Below are positions 36,908-45,324 of a DNA stretch of 64,000 nucleotides, in pieces; position 1 is the stretch's first letter; each line of letters opens with the position of its first letter. Both the position numbers and the translations under genes were made by a program. A model generated the notes under the pieces. That model saw only the letters and a list, made by a program, of their open reading frames with translations. It was not told the origin of the DNA and did not search any database. This DNA comes from Sediminibacillus terrae (GTDB taxonomy: Bacteria > Bacillota > Bacilli > Bacillales > Amphibacillaceae), in assembly GCF_009602435.1 (NCBI RefSeq), contig NZ_VZDQ01000027.1, positions 124,001 through 188,000 of the forward strand. The letters run 5' to 3'.

Positions 36908-37158
36908 ATTATATGGATCATTTTTTGCCGGAGGATATTGCCGAAGCTGAATTGGCTGTCAAAATAATTGGCTCAACATTATATAAGATTCTTAAACTAA
37001 CTGATCAAGGAAAGGTCGCAGAAGCAAAAAACGCATCCATTGATTTAACAAAATCACTTGTAGCATTGGACATCTTGGCATATAAAAAACGATCAAATAA
37101 CCGGATGTACTTACACCATATTATGGCTAAGCCGGATAGGTGGTTCAAAAACGAATGA
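36904..37158 (+). CDS. Hypothetical early phage protein (84 residues)
   Basis: The ATG overlaps the previous stop (ATGA at 36904-36907), so it is translationally coupled. Mostly helical with a basic C-terminal part (YKKRSNNRMYLHH). No family was recognised. Its own stop overlaps the start of a 36-codon gene. Confidence 0.65.
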   Translation: MNYMDHFLPEDIAEAELAVKIIGSTLYKILKLTDQGKVAEAKNASIDLTKSLVALDILAYKKRSNNRMYLHHIMAKPDRWFKNE

Positions 37159-37265
37159 ACTGGCTGAATGAGTTATGCAAGAAAAGGTGGTTTGTAGACA
37201 TGTGGTACTTATTACTTTTTGTCCTCACTATTTATGTATTTTATCAATCACTGATTTCCGTATAG
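37155..37265 (+). CDS. Short single-pass membrane peptide (36 residues)
   Basis: An ATG at 37155 overlaps the previous stop as ATGA, the same coupling used by its neighbours. The peptide has a basic segment (CKKRW) followed by one hydrophobic helix (MWYLLLFVLTIYVFY). The stop at 37263-37265 leads straight into the RBS AGGAGGG of the next gene. It is too short for routine ORF finders; function unknown. Confidence 0.5.
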   Translation: MNWLNELCKKRWFVDMWYLLLFVLTIYVFYQSLISV

Positions 37266-37276
37266 GAGGGTTGAAC

Positions 37277-37420
37277 TTGAAAGACTGGGAGCTTATCGCA
37301 GAGTACGGCTATACTTTTGAATTTGAGTACAGGAATGGAGTAGAAGCAACGGTAATTGCAAGAAGCGAAAAAGAAGCCTGGAAGAAGCTCAAGGCCGCAA
37401 TGACACAAAGAAAGCACTAA
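37277..37420 (+). CDS. Small hypothetical phage protein (47 residues)
   Basis: The TTG at 37277 has AGGAGGG six bases upstream; the frame is open back to 37175 but without an RBS. The product starts MKDWELIAEYGYTF and shows a beta-strand-rich middle with a C-terminal helix (SEKEAWKKLKAAM). No family was recognised. Confidence 0.6.
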   Translation: MKDWELIAEYGYTFEFEYRNGVEATVIARSEKEAWKKLKAAMTQRKH

Positions 37421-37439
37421 CCGCCGACCAAAGCAAATT

Positions 37440-37717
37440 AGTGCGTCTCAATTTATTAATTAAATTATACCATCAATTTTTGATGGGAGGCAAGCTTTGC
37501 TGGTTCTGCCTCAGTGGCCGGGACGGTATTTCCCCCCTAAATATTGACTTTCCCGGCTGCTGAGGTGCAACTAGCAAATGCACCACGTTTCAGTCACCTG
37601 CTTAATTCAAATGCCTGGAAGGAGGGTCTACAATGATCCGGCTGGTAATGCGGCCATAGCTTTCATCTAAATGATGGCGGGCTGCGGCCCGCCTTATAAA
37701 AAGGAGGATATCACGAA
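37440..37717 (+). other. Structured non-coding leader before the AbrB-like gene
   Basis: About 280 bases without a convincing gene but with several strong stems: 37509-37523 with 37551-37565 (13 pairs around one two-base mismatch), then GGTGCA (37564-37569) with TGCACC (37579-37584), and finally GGCGGGC (37676-37682) with GCCCGCC (37687-37693) just before the AbrB RBS. A seven-codon frame at 37634 has a good RBS (AGGAGGG) and could be a leader peptide. It may be an attenuator or a small RNA; no known family was recognised. Confidence 0.45.
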
Positions 37718-37978
37718 ATGAAATCAACTGGTGTAGTAAGGAAGTTGGACGAACTGGGAAGAATAACTCTTCCGAAAGAAATTCGGAAGGTAAATGGCTG
37801 GGAAGAAAAGCAGCCCCTAGAAATATTTACGGATGGAAACAAAGTAGTGCTTAGTGCTTATGAAGCAAGCGAGGACAAGAAACAGGTACTTGAAGACCTC
37901 AACTACTTATTGGGTGCTGCAGATAATCCAGAAGCTAAGCAAAAGCTTCGCAGTGTACTTACTTATTTGAGGGGGTGA
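37718..37978 (+). CDS. AbrB/SpoVT-type transition-state regulator-like protein
   Basis: 86 residues. The N-terminal ~50 residues are a swapped-hairpin AbrB domain (STGVVRKLDELGRITLPKEIRK...KQPLEIFTDG), followed by a helical tail. RBS is AAGGAGG. Phage-borne AbrB-like proteins are common in Bacillaceae and may influence host or phage promoters. The leader before it is highly structured. Confidence 0.85.
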   Translation: MKSTGVVRKLDELGRITLPKEIRKVNGWEEKQPLEIFTDGNKVVLSAYEASEDKKQVLEDLNYLLGAADNPEAKQKLRSVLTYLRG

Positions 37979-37983
37979 ATACT

Positions 37984-38265
37984 TTGCCAAATCTATTAGA
38001 TCAACTTAGAGAACATACTGCAGCTGCAGAGCAGGCGGAAAGATTCGGAATCACTTGCAACTGGAAAAAGGAAATGTCTATCAACTCAGAGCTTCTTTTG
38101 AAAGTTAAAGAATCCACTGATGTAGAAGTGCAAGTGAAGGTTACTACCTCATTCAATCCTTATGCCATTGCCGCATTTGAGCTAGATGGTTTTGTTTATA
38201 TTGCAGGATTATCCAGGGAGCAATTCGTAAATCATTTCGCTAAAAAAGAAAAAATGACCAGCTGA
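37984..38265 (+). CDS. Hypothetical phage protein (93 residues)
   Basis: The TTG at 37984 has GAGGGGG eight bases upstream; the GTG at 37975 overlapping the AbrB stop is an alternative. The protein is helical at the N-terminus (LLDQLREHTAAAEQAERF) with a beta-rich C-terminal part. No family was recognised. Confidence 0.6.
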   Translation: MPNLLDQLREHTAAAEQAERFGITCNWKKEMSINSELLLKVKESTDVEVQVKVTTSFNPYAIAAFELDGFVYIAGLSREQFVNHFAKKEKMTS

Positions 38266-38287
38266 TAAGCCGGCCATTTCTGTGTAA

Positions 38288-38337
38288 GGGATGTAACTTC
38301 AATAAATCTCGGATGATTTTATTGTAAGTTACATCCC
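38288..38337 (+). terminator. Large inverted repeat upstream of the SMC-like ATPase gene
   Basis: GGGATGTAACTT (38288-38299) pairs perfectly with AAGTTACATCCC (38326-38337), with AATAAA/TTTATT continuing the stem. No T-run follows on the plus strand, so it may be an attenuator, an mRNA-stabilising stem or a protein site rather than a simple terminator. Confidence 0.45.
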
Positions 38338-38366
38338 GAAAAAAATCAATCATGGAGGGATTTGTA

Positions 38367-40400
38367 ATGAAAAAGATTCAACTATTGGAACTGCACTTGA
38401 GAAATTTTAAAGGCATAAAAGAGTTTTCTTTGAAGGCGGATGGGCAAGATCTGAATATTTTCGCCCAGAATGAAGGTGGTAAAACGACAATTTTTGATGG
38501 GTTCACTTGGTTGCTTTTCAACAAAGGCAGCAATGATGACCAAGATTTCGGTATCAAGACTATCAAAGATGGCGAAGTTGTCCATAATCTGGACCATGAA
38601 GTCGAAGGGCTGCTCGATGTTGATGGAAAAGTATATAAGTTGAAAAAGACATTCAAAGAGAAATGGACGCAGAAAAAGGGCTCCGGTACCAAAGAATTTA
38701 CCGGTCACACTACCAAGCATTTTATCAATGGAGTTCCCGGCAGTAAAAAAGAATACGACGATACTATTAGAGAAATCATCGGAACGGACCAGGTCGATTC
38801 TTTCTTGAAGCGTTACAAAAAAATGAAGGTCGAAACTGTGTTTAAGTTACTGACTGTACCTAACTTTTTTGTGAACGGTTTGCACTGGAGAGAACGTCGT
38901 GACTTGTTGTTAGAAATCACTGGTGATATTTCAGATGAAGAAATCTTGGATAGTGAAGCTAAGTTTCAAAAATTGAAAGAAGCATTGAATGGAAACAGCA
39001 TTGACGGTCATAAGGAAATCATCGCTTCTAAAAAGAGAGAAATAAACGAGAAGTTAAATACCATTCCAGATCGCATCGATGAAAACCACCACAGTATCCC
39101 TGATATTTCGGATTTGGACAAAGCCTCTTTGGAATCTAAATTAGAAGGTCTAAACGGTCAGGTGGAAGCTAAGCAACAACAGATAAATGACATCCGAAAC
39201 GGTAGCGAAGTTAATACCAAGCGGAAAGCCATTAGCGATATTGATCTCGAGTTAACCAATATCAAGAATGAACATAACCAGAACGGCCAGCAGGAAATTT
39301 ACAGTATCAAGTCACGCATTCAGGAAGAACAGTCCAATGTTTCTATTCTTCAATCGAAAATAAAAGGACATCAACAACAAAAACAGATGAATGAGGGCCT
39401 CATTGCCCGGACTTCTAAAGAACAAGTAGAACTAAGGGAAGAATGGCACGAAGAGAGTAAAAAAGAATTCCAGCATGATGTTGAATGCGAATGTCCGACG
39501 TGCGGGCAAGACCTTCCGGGAGAACAGGTAGAAGCAGCCCGGGAGAAGGCACAGAAAGACTTTAATTTAGTCAAAGCTAGAAAGCTGGAAGCCATACAGA
39601 ATAGAGGGCTCGCTGCCAAAGAAAAGGTGGAAAAAACCCAGGTAGAAAACGAGAAGATCGAGAAAGAAATCACAACTCTGAACGGACAAATCGAAGTGAA
39701 ACAAGATGCAATCAAGCAGCTGGAAGATAAACTAGTTGCTTTAGAAAGCAATGTAACAGATATCACCGAAAACCCTGCTTATGTAGCCAAACTGAAAGAA
39801 AAACAAGCAATCGAAGAAGAAATCAGTCAGATGCAACAATCAGTCGAAAGCTCAATCAAATCTGTCCAACAAGAAATTGTCTCGATTAAAGAACAACAAA
39901 GCGCTGTGCAAATTGACTTAAGTAAGATTGAACAAGTGAAAAATATTAAAAATAGAATTGCGGAATTGGAAGAACAGCAGAGAGCTCTTGCTGCTGAATA
40001 CGAGAAGTTGGAGCAAGAACTAGATTTGATTGATGGGTTCACAAATAAAAAGGTAACTGCAATCGACGAAAAAGTAAGTAAGTATTTTGAAATTACTAGA
40101 TTCAAGATGCTTGAGAAACAGGTTAATGGAGGTTTAGACGAGAAATGCGAACCAACTTATAAAGGAGTCGCATTCACAGAAGGGTTAAATGATGGAGCGA
40201 AGGTATCTGTAGGTTTCGACATTATCAATGTGTTGTCTAGGTACTTCGATATCCAGGCACCTATTTTCTTCGATAATGCGGAACAAGTGACAAAGTTCTT
40301 GGTTGAACCAGAAGCACAAATAATAGCTTTGTACGCCCATAAAGATTTCGAGCAACTACATGTAATGCCGAAGTCAGGTTCTATGAAGGAGGCTATCTAA
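38367..40400 (+). CDS. SMC/Rad50-like phage ATPase with zinc-hook CxxC
   Basis: 677 residues. An N-terminal ATPase half starts LLELHLRNFKGI with a P-loop AQNEGGKTTIFDG (matches [AG]x4GK[ST]). Long coiled coils follow on both sides of a CPTCGQDLP zinc-hook-like turn, and the C-terminal half carries the Walker B area (IFFDNAEQV). This is the AAA_23/Rad50-like family often placed beside RecT or exonuclease genes in phages. The start at 38367 has GGAGGG upstream; the ATG at 38352 is the base of that RBS. It overlaps the next gene (TAATG). Confidence 0.85.
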   Translation: MKKIQLLELHLRNFKGIKEFSLKADGQDLNIFAQNEGGKTTIFDGFTWLLFNKGSNDDQDFGIKTIKDGEVVHNLDHEVEGLLDVDGKVYKLKKTFKEKWTQKKGSGTKEFTGHTTKHFINGVPGSKKEYDDTIREIIGTDQVDSFLKRYKKMKVETVFKLLTVPNFFVNGLHWRERRDLLLEITGDISDEEILDSEAKFQKLKEALNGNSIDGHKEIIASKKREINEKLNTIPDRIDENHHSIPDISDLDKASLESKLEGLNGQVEAKQQQINDIRNGSEVNTKRKAISDIDLELTNIKNEHNQNGQQEIYSIKSRIQEEQSNVSILQSKIKGHQQQKQMNEGLIARTSKEQVELREEWHEESKKEFQHDVECECPTCGQDLPGEQVEAAREKAQKDFNLVKARKLEAIQNRGLAAKEKVEKTQVENEKIEKEITTLNGQIEVKQDAIKQLEDKLVALESNVTDITENPAYVAKLKEKQAIEEEISQMQQSVESSIKSVQQEIVSIKEQQSAVQIDLSKIEQVKNIKNRIAELEEQQRALAAEYEKLEQELDLIDGFTNKKVTAIDEKVSKYFEITRFKMLEKQVNGGLDEKCEPTYKGVAFTEGLNDGAKVSVGFDIINVLSRYFDIQAPIFFDNAEQVTKFLVEPEAQIIALYAHKDFEQLHVMPKSGSMKEAI

Positions 40401-40732
40401 TGAATAAACAAACACTAGCAGAATGGCTTGAAGAAGGCGAAAACACATTCGGCTCTCATAAATTGAAATGGCGCTTTAAGTGTCCGGCTTGTGGCCATGA
40501 AGCAAGTATAGAAGATTTCGTAGAACACGGCGCTGATCCTAATGAAGCACACCAAAAATGTATAGGACGTGTGAACGGTAAAGGAACCAAGCACCAGAAG
40601 GATGAGGGTTTTGGCTGTAACTGGGCGGCTTACGGATTATTTGGCACTTTAGGGAATGGTCGCCTGGTAATCGCAGATGATGGAAAAGAAATCGAAGTAT
40701 TTGATTTCGCAAAAAGTAAGGAGGCGGTCTAA
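40400..40732 (+). CDS. Phage protein with zinc-ribbon-like CPACGH motif
   Basis: 110 residues. CPACGH at about residues 30-35 and a downstream C...GCN suggest a zinc site; the TLGNGRLVIADDGKEIEVFDFA C-terminus is beta-rich. This resembles the VVA0879-type proteins found between SMC-like ATPases and RecT in phages. Coupled by TAATG to the ATPase gene, and its stop directly precedes the recT TTG. Confidence 0.72.
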   Translation: MNKQTLAEWLEEGENTFGSHKLKWRFKCPACGHEASIEDFVEHGADPNEAHQKCIGRVNGKGTKHQKDEGFGCNWAAYGLFGTLGNGRLVIADDGKEIEVFDFAKSKEAV

Positions 40733-41758
40733 TTGGCGAACGAAAACGCTGTAGCTAAAAAAGAAAAATCACAATCTGAACGATTTATGGAGAAGGTAGT
40801 TAAGGAATACGGTTCAGGTGTCGGTGAGGTAGCGCTTACCGATTTTCAAAAACGATTAGCACAAAATTACTTTGTCGCTTTGGACTCTGTACTGAAAGCC
40901 ACAGAAGAAAGAAGAATGAGAAAAAGCGAAAAGTACCGCGATGCGTTACCTGTCACATGGGCCAATGTCAACATGAGTAAACTTGCACGTGATGTGGTGA
41001 CAATGGCCAGGATTGGGTATGACCCAGCTCAGCCAAATCACATCAACTTAATTCCTTTTAAAAACAACAACACAAATCAATATGATATTGGCTTTATTGA
41101 AGGCTATAGGGGATTAGAACTTAAAGCAACTAAGTACGGTCTTGAGGTGCCAGACGACGTGGTGGTCGAACTTGTTTACTCTAATGATGTCTTTAAACCA
41201 ATCAAGAAGGATAGTTCAAACAAAGTTGAAGGATATGAGTTTTCAATTGAAAATCCTTTTGATCGCGGAAATATCATCGGCGGTTTTTACTATCACGTTT
41301 ACTCAAATAAACCCGAAAAAAACAAACTGGTTATCATGACGATCGCAGAGATTGAAAAACGCAAGCCAGACCGTGCCAGTCCTGAATTTTGGGGTGGAGA
41401 AAAAGATAAATGGTCAAACGGTCAAAAGGTGGGCAAGGAGAAAGTTGAAGGCTGGTACGACAAGATGTGCTGGAAAACAGTTTACAGAGCAGCATATAAC
41501 GACATCACGATCGACAGTCAAAAGATCGATGACGATTACTTGAAGCTTAAGCAAATGGAAGAAGATTTCACCGAATCTAAAGTAAGAAAAGAAGTCGACG
41601 AAAATGCGAACTCTGAATTTATCGATGTGGAATACAGCGAAGTCCAGGAAGATGAAACAGCGCCACAACAGGAAGAGCCACAGAGCGACTTAGAACAAGC
41701 TGCAATGGATTTGGAAGAAGCAGAGAATATTGCAGCAGGTAACGGGCCGGGATTCTAA
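40733..41758 (+). CDS. recT: RecT single-strand annealing protein
   Basis: 341 residues. The DNA-binding beta-barrel core is visible from the PVTWANVNMSKLARDVV segment through PFKNNNTNQYDIGFIEGYRGLELKATKYG, typical of the RecT family. The acidic C-terminal ~60 residues form a tail. It starts with TTG at 40733, with AAGGAGG upstream. It anneals complementary strands in phage recombination. The next gene, a metallo-hydrolase, is a common partner and is coupled by TAATG. Confidence 0.92.
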   Translation: MANENAVAKKEKSQSERFMEKVVKEYGSGVGEVALTDFQKRLAQNYFVALDSVLKATEERRMRKSEKYRDALPVTWANVNMSKLARDVVTMARIGYDPAQPNHINLIPFKNNNTNQYDIGFIEGYRGLELKATKYGLEVPDDVVVELVYSNDVFKPIKKDSSNKVEGYEFSIENPFDRGNIIGGFYYHVYSNKPEKNKLVIMTIAEIEKRKPDRASPEFWGGEKDKWSNGQKVGKEKVEGWYDKMCWKTVYRAAYNDITIDSQKIDDDYLKLKQMEEDFTESKVRKEVDENANSEFIDVEYSEVQEDETAPQQEEPQSDLEQAAMDLEEAENIAAGNGPGF

Positions 41759-42462
41759 TGATCGAGGTAACTGCACTTGCTTCCAGCAGTAAGGGGAATT
41801 GCTATCGAATTACCGATGGCGAGACTCCTCTTCTCCTGGAATGTGGAATTAGATACAAGGATATTCAGAAAGGCTTTGGATTCAAAATGTCAGAGGTTGC
41901 AGGCTGTTTGGTCACACATGAACACAAAGACCACTGCGCAGCTATCAAGGACGTATTAAAGGCTGGAATCGATACTTTCGCCAGTTATGGCACATGGGAT
42001 GCACTTCGACTGGATGGCCACCATAGAGCGCACCCAGTTAAATCACTTCAGCCGTTCACTATCGGAACATGGACTATCATGCCCTTTGATGTGCAACACG
42101 ATGTAAGTGAGCCTTATGGCTTTCTATTGGCAAATAAAGCCGGCGATAAGCTTTTATTTGCCACAGATACCTATTACATCCGATATAAATTTCAAAATCT
42201 AACTCACATCATGGTTGAGTGTAATTACAGCATGGATATTTTAGACCAAAACATCTTAGATGGCAGAGTGCCACAGGTGATGCGTAAACGCCTGATTCGG
42301 TCTCATTTTAGCTTAGATAACGTCAAAGACTTCCTGAGGGCTAATGATCTATCTAAGGTACAAGAGATATGGTTGCTCCATCTGAGCGATTCAAACAGTG
42401 ATGCTGAGCGTTTTAAACGGGAGGTAATGGAGTTGACTGGAAAGGTTGTTTATGTTCCATGA
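41758..42462 (+). CDS. Metallo-beta-lactamase fold hydrolase of the RecT module
   Basis: 234 residues. HEHKDHC is the metal motif (HxHxDH), with later ligands in DVQHDV, FATDTY and an H near the end (LLHLSDSN). It belongs to the phage MBL group related to YycJ. In many Firmicutes phages it follows recT, where an exonuclease is otherwise found, so a nuclease role is inferred. Starts by a one-base overlap with recT. Confidence 0.87.
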   Translation: MIEVTALASSSKGNCYRITDGETPLLLECGIRYKDIQKGFGFKMSEVAGCLVTHEHKDHCAAIKDVLKAGIDTFASYGTWDALRLDGHHRAHPVKSLQPFTIGTWTIMPFDVQHDVSEPYGFLLANKAGDKLLFATDTYYIRYKFQNLTHIMVECNYSMDILDQNILDGRVPQVMRKRLIRSHFSLDNVKDFLRANDLSKVQEIWLLHLSDSNSDAERFKREVMELTGKVVYVP

Positions 42463-42638
42463 AAGTGAATATTCCCATTCCACCAATCTATGTGGAGATG
42501 GCTAAGAGTTCTGAAGAAAAGGGAGAGCTGTTAAGGGTTCTTGTAGACGGCTATGTGCGGAGAAATATTCCTGGATGTAAGTTTATTAGGATTAAAAAAA
42601 TGATCGCCGAGTGCGTAATAACACCTCAGAAAAAATGA
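42459..42638 (+). CDS. Small hypothetical phage protein (59 residues)
   Basis: The ATG at 42459 overlaps the MBL stop as ATGA. 59 residues, just under common size cut-offs. Basic second half (GYVRRNIPGCKFIRIKKM). The stop TGA at 42636-42638 is followed by the RBS of the DnaD-like gene. No family was recognised, but coupling and coding continuity support it. Confidence 0.6.
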   Translation: MKVNIPIPPIYVEMAKSSEEKGELLRVLVDGYVRRNIPGCKFIRIKKMIAECVITPQKK

Positions 42639-42661
42639 CAAAGCAAAGGTGGTGAAGATCA

Positions 42662-43663
42662 ATGGCACGACCCAAAAAAGAAGGGCTCGATTATTTTCCT
42701 TTGGATGTAGATATTGACCAAAACGATAAGGTTGCATTGATTGAAGCAAAACACGGAGTGGTTGGTTTTAGTGTGATCGTTAAATTGTTCATGAAAATTT
42801 ATAAAGAAGGCTATTTTTATAAGTGGACAGAGCGTGAACAATTACTCTTCTCTAACCGAGTTAATGTCGACATTAATATTGTTAAAGACGTAGTTATTGA
42901 CAGCATTGAGTGGGATTTATTTAACAAAAAACTATACCAGGATCATGAAATATTGACCTCACAAGGCATCCAGGAGCGCTATTTAGACGCAATTACCAGG
43001 AGGAAAGAGGTCAATTTGGTAAAAAGTTTTTTGTTGATAGACCCCTTGGAATATATAGGAAGCAGCCGGATTGCAGTATATGTCGTTAATGATGACGGAA
43101 ACCGAGTTAATGTAAACATTAACTCAACTAAGCAGAGTAAAGGTAAACATAAGTCCGGCAATAATCCCCAAAGTAAAGTAAAGGAAAGTAAAGTAAAGGA
43201 AAGTAAAGTAGAGGAGAGTAGTAGTAGGGAAGAATCGTCAGCAGCCTCACCACCCGATGCTATTGTTTTTTATCAAGAGAACTTTGGCCCTATAAGACCC
43301 TACATGCAGGAAAACATGCTTAAGTGGATTGACGATTTTGGAAATGAAGGCGAAGAGATGTTGATCGAGGCAATGACTAGGGCTATGAAAAAAGGCACAA
43401 CATCCTGGCGATTTGTGGAGTCGATTTTAAAGGACTGGATCAATAAAGGAATAACCACAAAAAAACAGGCAGATGCCGAGGAAGTAGAATTCCAAAACAG
43501 CCAAGGACAGAGGAATAGTCGTTCAGGAAAAAGAGAGATTGTACCTGAATGGTTTGAGAATCGCAAAAATAAGAACCATCACGGACAGGAGTCATCTCAA
43601 GAAAATGAACAAACGGATGAAGACTTGGGAGAAATGATAGCTGACTACTTATCGCAAGGCTGA
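42662..43663 (+). CDS. DnaD-domain replication initiation protein
   Basis: 333 residues. The N-terminal ~110 residues are a winged-helix domain of the Lin1244/Lin1753 type (DYFPLDVDIDQNDKVALIEAKHG). After a Ser/Lys/Glu-rich linker that includes three tandem repeats, a DnaD-like helical domain follows (FYQENFGPIRPYMQENMLKWIDDF...WRFVESILKDWINKG). It should recruit host helicase loader to the phage origin. RBS is AAAGGTGG. No separate DnaC-like loader gene is evident. Confidence 0.85.
   Translation: MARPKKEGLDYFPLDVDIDQNDKVALIEAKHGVVGFSVIVKLFMKIYKEGYFYKWTEREQLLFSNRVNVDINIVKDVVIDSIEWDLFNKKLYQDHEILTSQGIQERYLDAITRRKEVNLVKSFLLIDPLEYIGSSRIAVYVVNDDGNRVNVNINSTKQSKGKHKSGNNPQSKVKESKVKESKVEESSSREESSAASPPDAIVFYQENFGPIRPYMQENMLKWIDDFGNEGEEMLIEAMTRAMKKGTTSWRFVESILKDWINKGITTKKQADAEEVEFQNSQGQRNSRSGKREIVPEWFENRKNKNHHGQESSQENEQTDEDLGEMIADYLSQG
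43171..43215 (+). repeat. Three tandem 15-bp units in the DnaD-like gene
   Basis: AAGTAAAGTAAAGGA occurs at 43171-43185 and 43186-43200, with a third copy carrying one change at 43201-43215. It encodes a SKVKE-type five-residue repeat in the linker. It could also act as iterons of a replication origin, since origins in such phages often lie in the initiator gene. Confidence 0.75.
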
Positions 43664-43697
43664 CTTGGAATAAGAAGGACATCGATAGAGATTAAGA

Positions 43698-43745
43698 TAG
43701 AGACTTGTTTCCAAGTCTCTATAGACAAAAAGGAACATGTGTTCC
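43698..43745. other. Hairpin and palindrome before the methyltransferase gene
   Basis: TAGAGACTTG (43698-43707) pairs perfectly with CAAGTCTCTA (43712-43721) around a TTTC loop, followed by the palindrome GGAACATGTGTTCC (43732-43745). They fill the 118-base gap between the DnaD-like gene and the methyltransferase. Role unknown; no T-run for a strong terminator. Confidence 0.5.
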
Positions 43746-43781
43746 CCTTAATTATATTAGCATAATGAGAGGGGAAAAGAA

Positions 43782-44561
43782 ATGACTTTACTAAAAAACA
43801 CGATTTACAACAATGAATGCATCCAAGGAATGAAAAAGGTTCCTGACAACTCTATCGATATGATTCTTTGTGATCTTCCTTACGGAACTACCAACTGTAA
43901 GTGGGATGAAATAATACCGTTTGACGAACTATGGGAGCAGTACAAGCGAATTATTAAAGACCATGGGGCTATCGTATTAACGGCAAGCCAACCATTTACC
44001 AGTAGACTGATTAATAGCAATTTGAGTTGGTTTCGTTATGAGTGGGTTTGGAAAAAAGGCAGACATACAACTGGTTTTCAGAATGCAAAGCGCATGCCTT
44101 TAAAGAATCATGAAAATATATGTGTTTTTTATAAAAAACTGCCAACCTATCATCCTCAAGGGATCGTTCCATTGGTTAAAGTAAGGAAAAATAAAAAGAA
44201 AAGAATCTCTGGGGTTTTTAAAGAAAATGATCCTAGTTTGTTGAAAGAGTACACCACAACACACACTAATTATCCGAAATCGGTTTTAGACATACCTCGT
44301 GAAAGTGGTACCTTTCATCCGACGCAAAAACCTACTGCATTATTTGAGTATTTAATTAAAACTTATACCAATCCAGGAGATGTTGTTTTGGATAACTGCA
44401 TGGGTTCCTGTACTACTGCAGTTGCCGCAGATAATACGAGGCGCAATTGGGTAGGTTTCGAATTAGACAAAGATTTCTGTCATAAGGGTTTGAATCGCAT
44501 AAACGAAAATCGAGAAAAATTAAATTTGCCCTACGTTTCGATAGGTACTCTAGAAATCTAA
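43782..44561 (+). CDS. Phage N4/N6 DNA methyltransferase (beta class)
   Basis: 259 residues. The catalytic motif IV is DLPYG at 31-35, and motif I (VLDNCMGSCTTAVA) comes near the C-terminus, so the order is that of beta-class N6-adenine or N4-cytosine methyltransferases. FHPTQKP before motif I is also typical. No restriction partner is adjacent; phage orphan methyltransferases commonly protect against host restriction. RBS is AGAGGGG. Confidence 0.9.
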   Translation: MTLLKNTIYNNECIQGMKKVPDNSIDMILCDLPYGTTNCKWDEIIPFDELWEQYKRIIKDHGAIVLTASQPFTSRLINSNLSWFRYEWVWKKGRHTTGFQNAKRMPLKNHENICVFYKKLPTYHPQGIVPLVKVRKNKKKRISGVFKENDPSLLKEYTTTHTNYPKSVLDIPRESGTFHPTQKPTALFEYLIKTYTNPGDVVLDNCMGSCTTAVAADNTRRNWVGFELDKDFCHKGLNRINENREKLNLPYVSIGTLEI

Positions 44562-44578
44562 AAAAAGGGGGATTCTAT

Positions 44579-44794
44579 ATGAATCTAACATCACTCAGTG
44601 AACGAAAAAGGCAGCGAGAAGCTGCTGAAAACAGGAGTAGAATGGAAAATCTGCTTTACAAGATGGGGCATTTCCACGCTGCTGATGGTACACCGATTGA
44701 AAAACTAAGCGTCAATGACCTAACAGCTGAATATGTAAATGAAAGCTGCCGTGCAACCAAAATAAAGCAAGCCCAGAATGGAGACCGCCTATGA
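44579..44794 (+). CDS. Small protein resembling Fur-regulated basic protein FbpA
   Basis: 71 residues. The segment LLYKMGHFHAADGTPIEKL...LTAEY matches the pattern of the FbpA-like family (ligand unknown), where an 'L-G-...-DG..L..L...EL...Y' layout is seen. RBS is AAAGGGGG. The stop overlaps the recU-like start (ATGA). The name is by pattern only; no Fur site was looked for successfully here. Confidence 0.5.
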   Translation: MNLTSLSERKRQREAAENRSRMENLLYKMGHFHAADGTPIEKLSVNDLTAEYVNESCRATKIKQAQNGDRL

Positions 44795-45324
44795 CTTATA
44801 CAGGCAAACGGGGCATGTCCTTCGAGAACACGATTACTTACGCCAATAATGTATATCTGAACAAGGGGGTTGCGGTGATCAATAAGCGGCCTACTCCAGT
44901 AAAAGTGACGAAATCAAAAGGTACTAGGGTGCTTTCTGGATTCTTTGAAGAAAAATCTACGGTTGATTTTGACGGTGTTTATAAAGGGCGAGCGATTTAC
45001 TTTGAGGCAAAGTCTACTAAAAACGATACCAGGTTCGATTTAAAAAATATCCACAAGCACCAGGTTGATTACATGTATGAAACACAAAAGGCAGGAGCTC
45101 TTTGCTTCTTCCTCATCGAATTTAGGGGTGCTAGAGAGGTGTTTTTGGTTCCTTTCGACTTCATACACCATTACGTCGTAAATGCAGACAGAGGGGGACG
45201 GAAATCGATACCTCGAGAAGATTTCAACTATTACTCGGCTGGACTGGTAGAAGCGAAGAACGGAGTGCCTCTTGATTACCTGAGCATTGTGGAAGCTTTA
45301 TTATGCCAGTCTGACAGACAATGA
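44791..45324 (+). CDS. RecU-type Holliday junction resolvase
   Basis: 177 residues. The PD-(D/E)xK core is visible: an N-terminal GMSFENTI glutamate, ...STVDFDGVYKGRAIYFEAKSTKN... with the EAK catalytic pair, and later HQVDYMYE. This matches the phage RecU/HJR family. It starts with ATG at 44791 overlapping the previous stop. It should resolve recombination and replication intermediates before packaging. Confidence 0.86.
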   Translation: MTYTGKRGMSFENTITYANNVYLNKGVAVINKRPTPVKVTKSKGTRVLSGFFEEKSTVDFDGVYKGRAIYFEAKSTKNDTRFDLKNIHKHQVDYMYETQKAGALCFFLIEFRGAREVFLVPFDFIHHYVVNADRGGRKSIPREDFNYYSAGLVEAKNGVPLDYLSIVEALLCQSDRQ

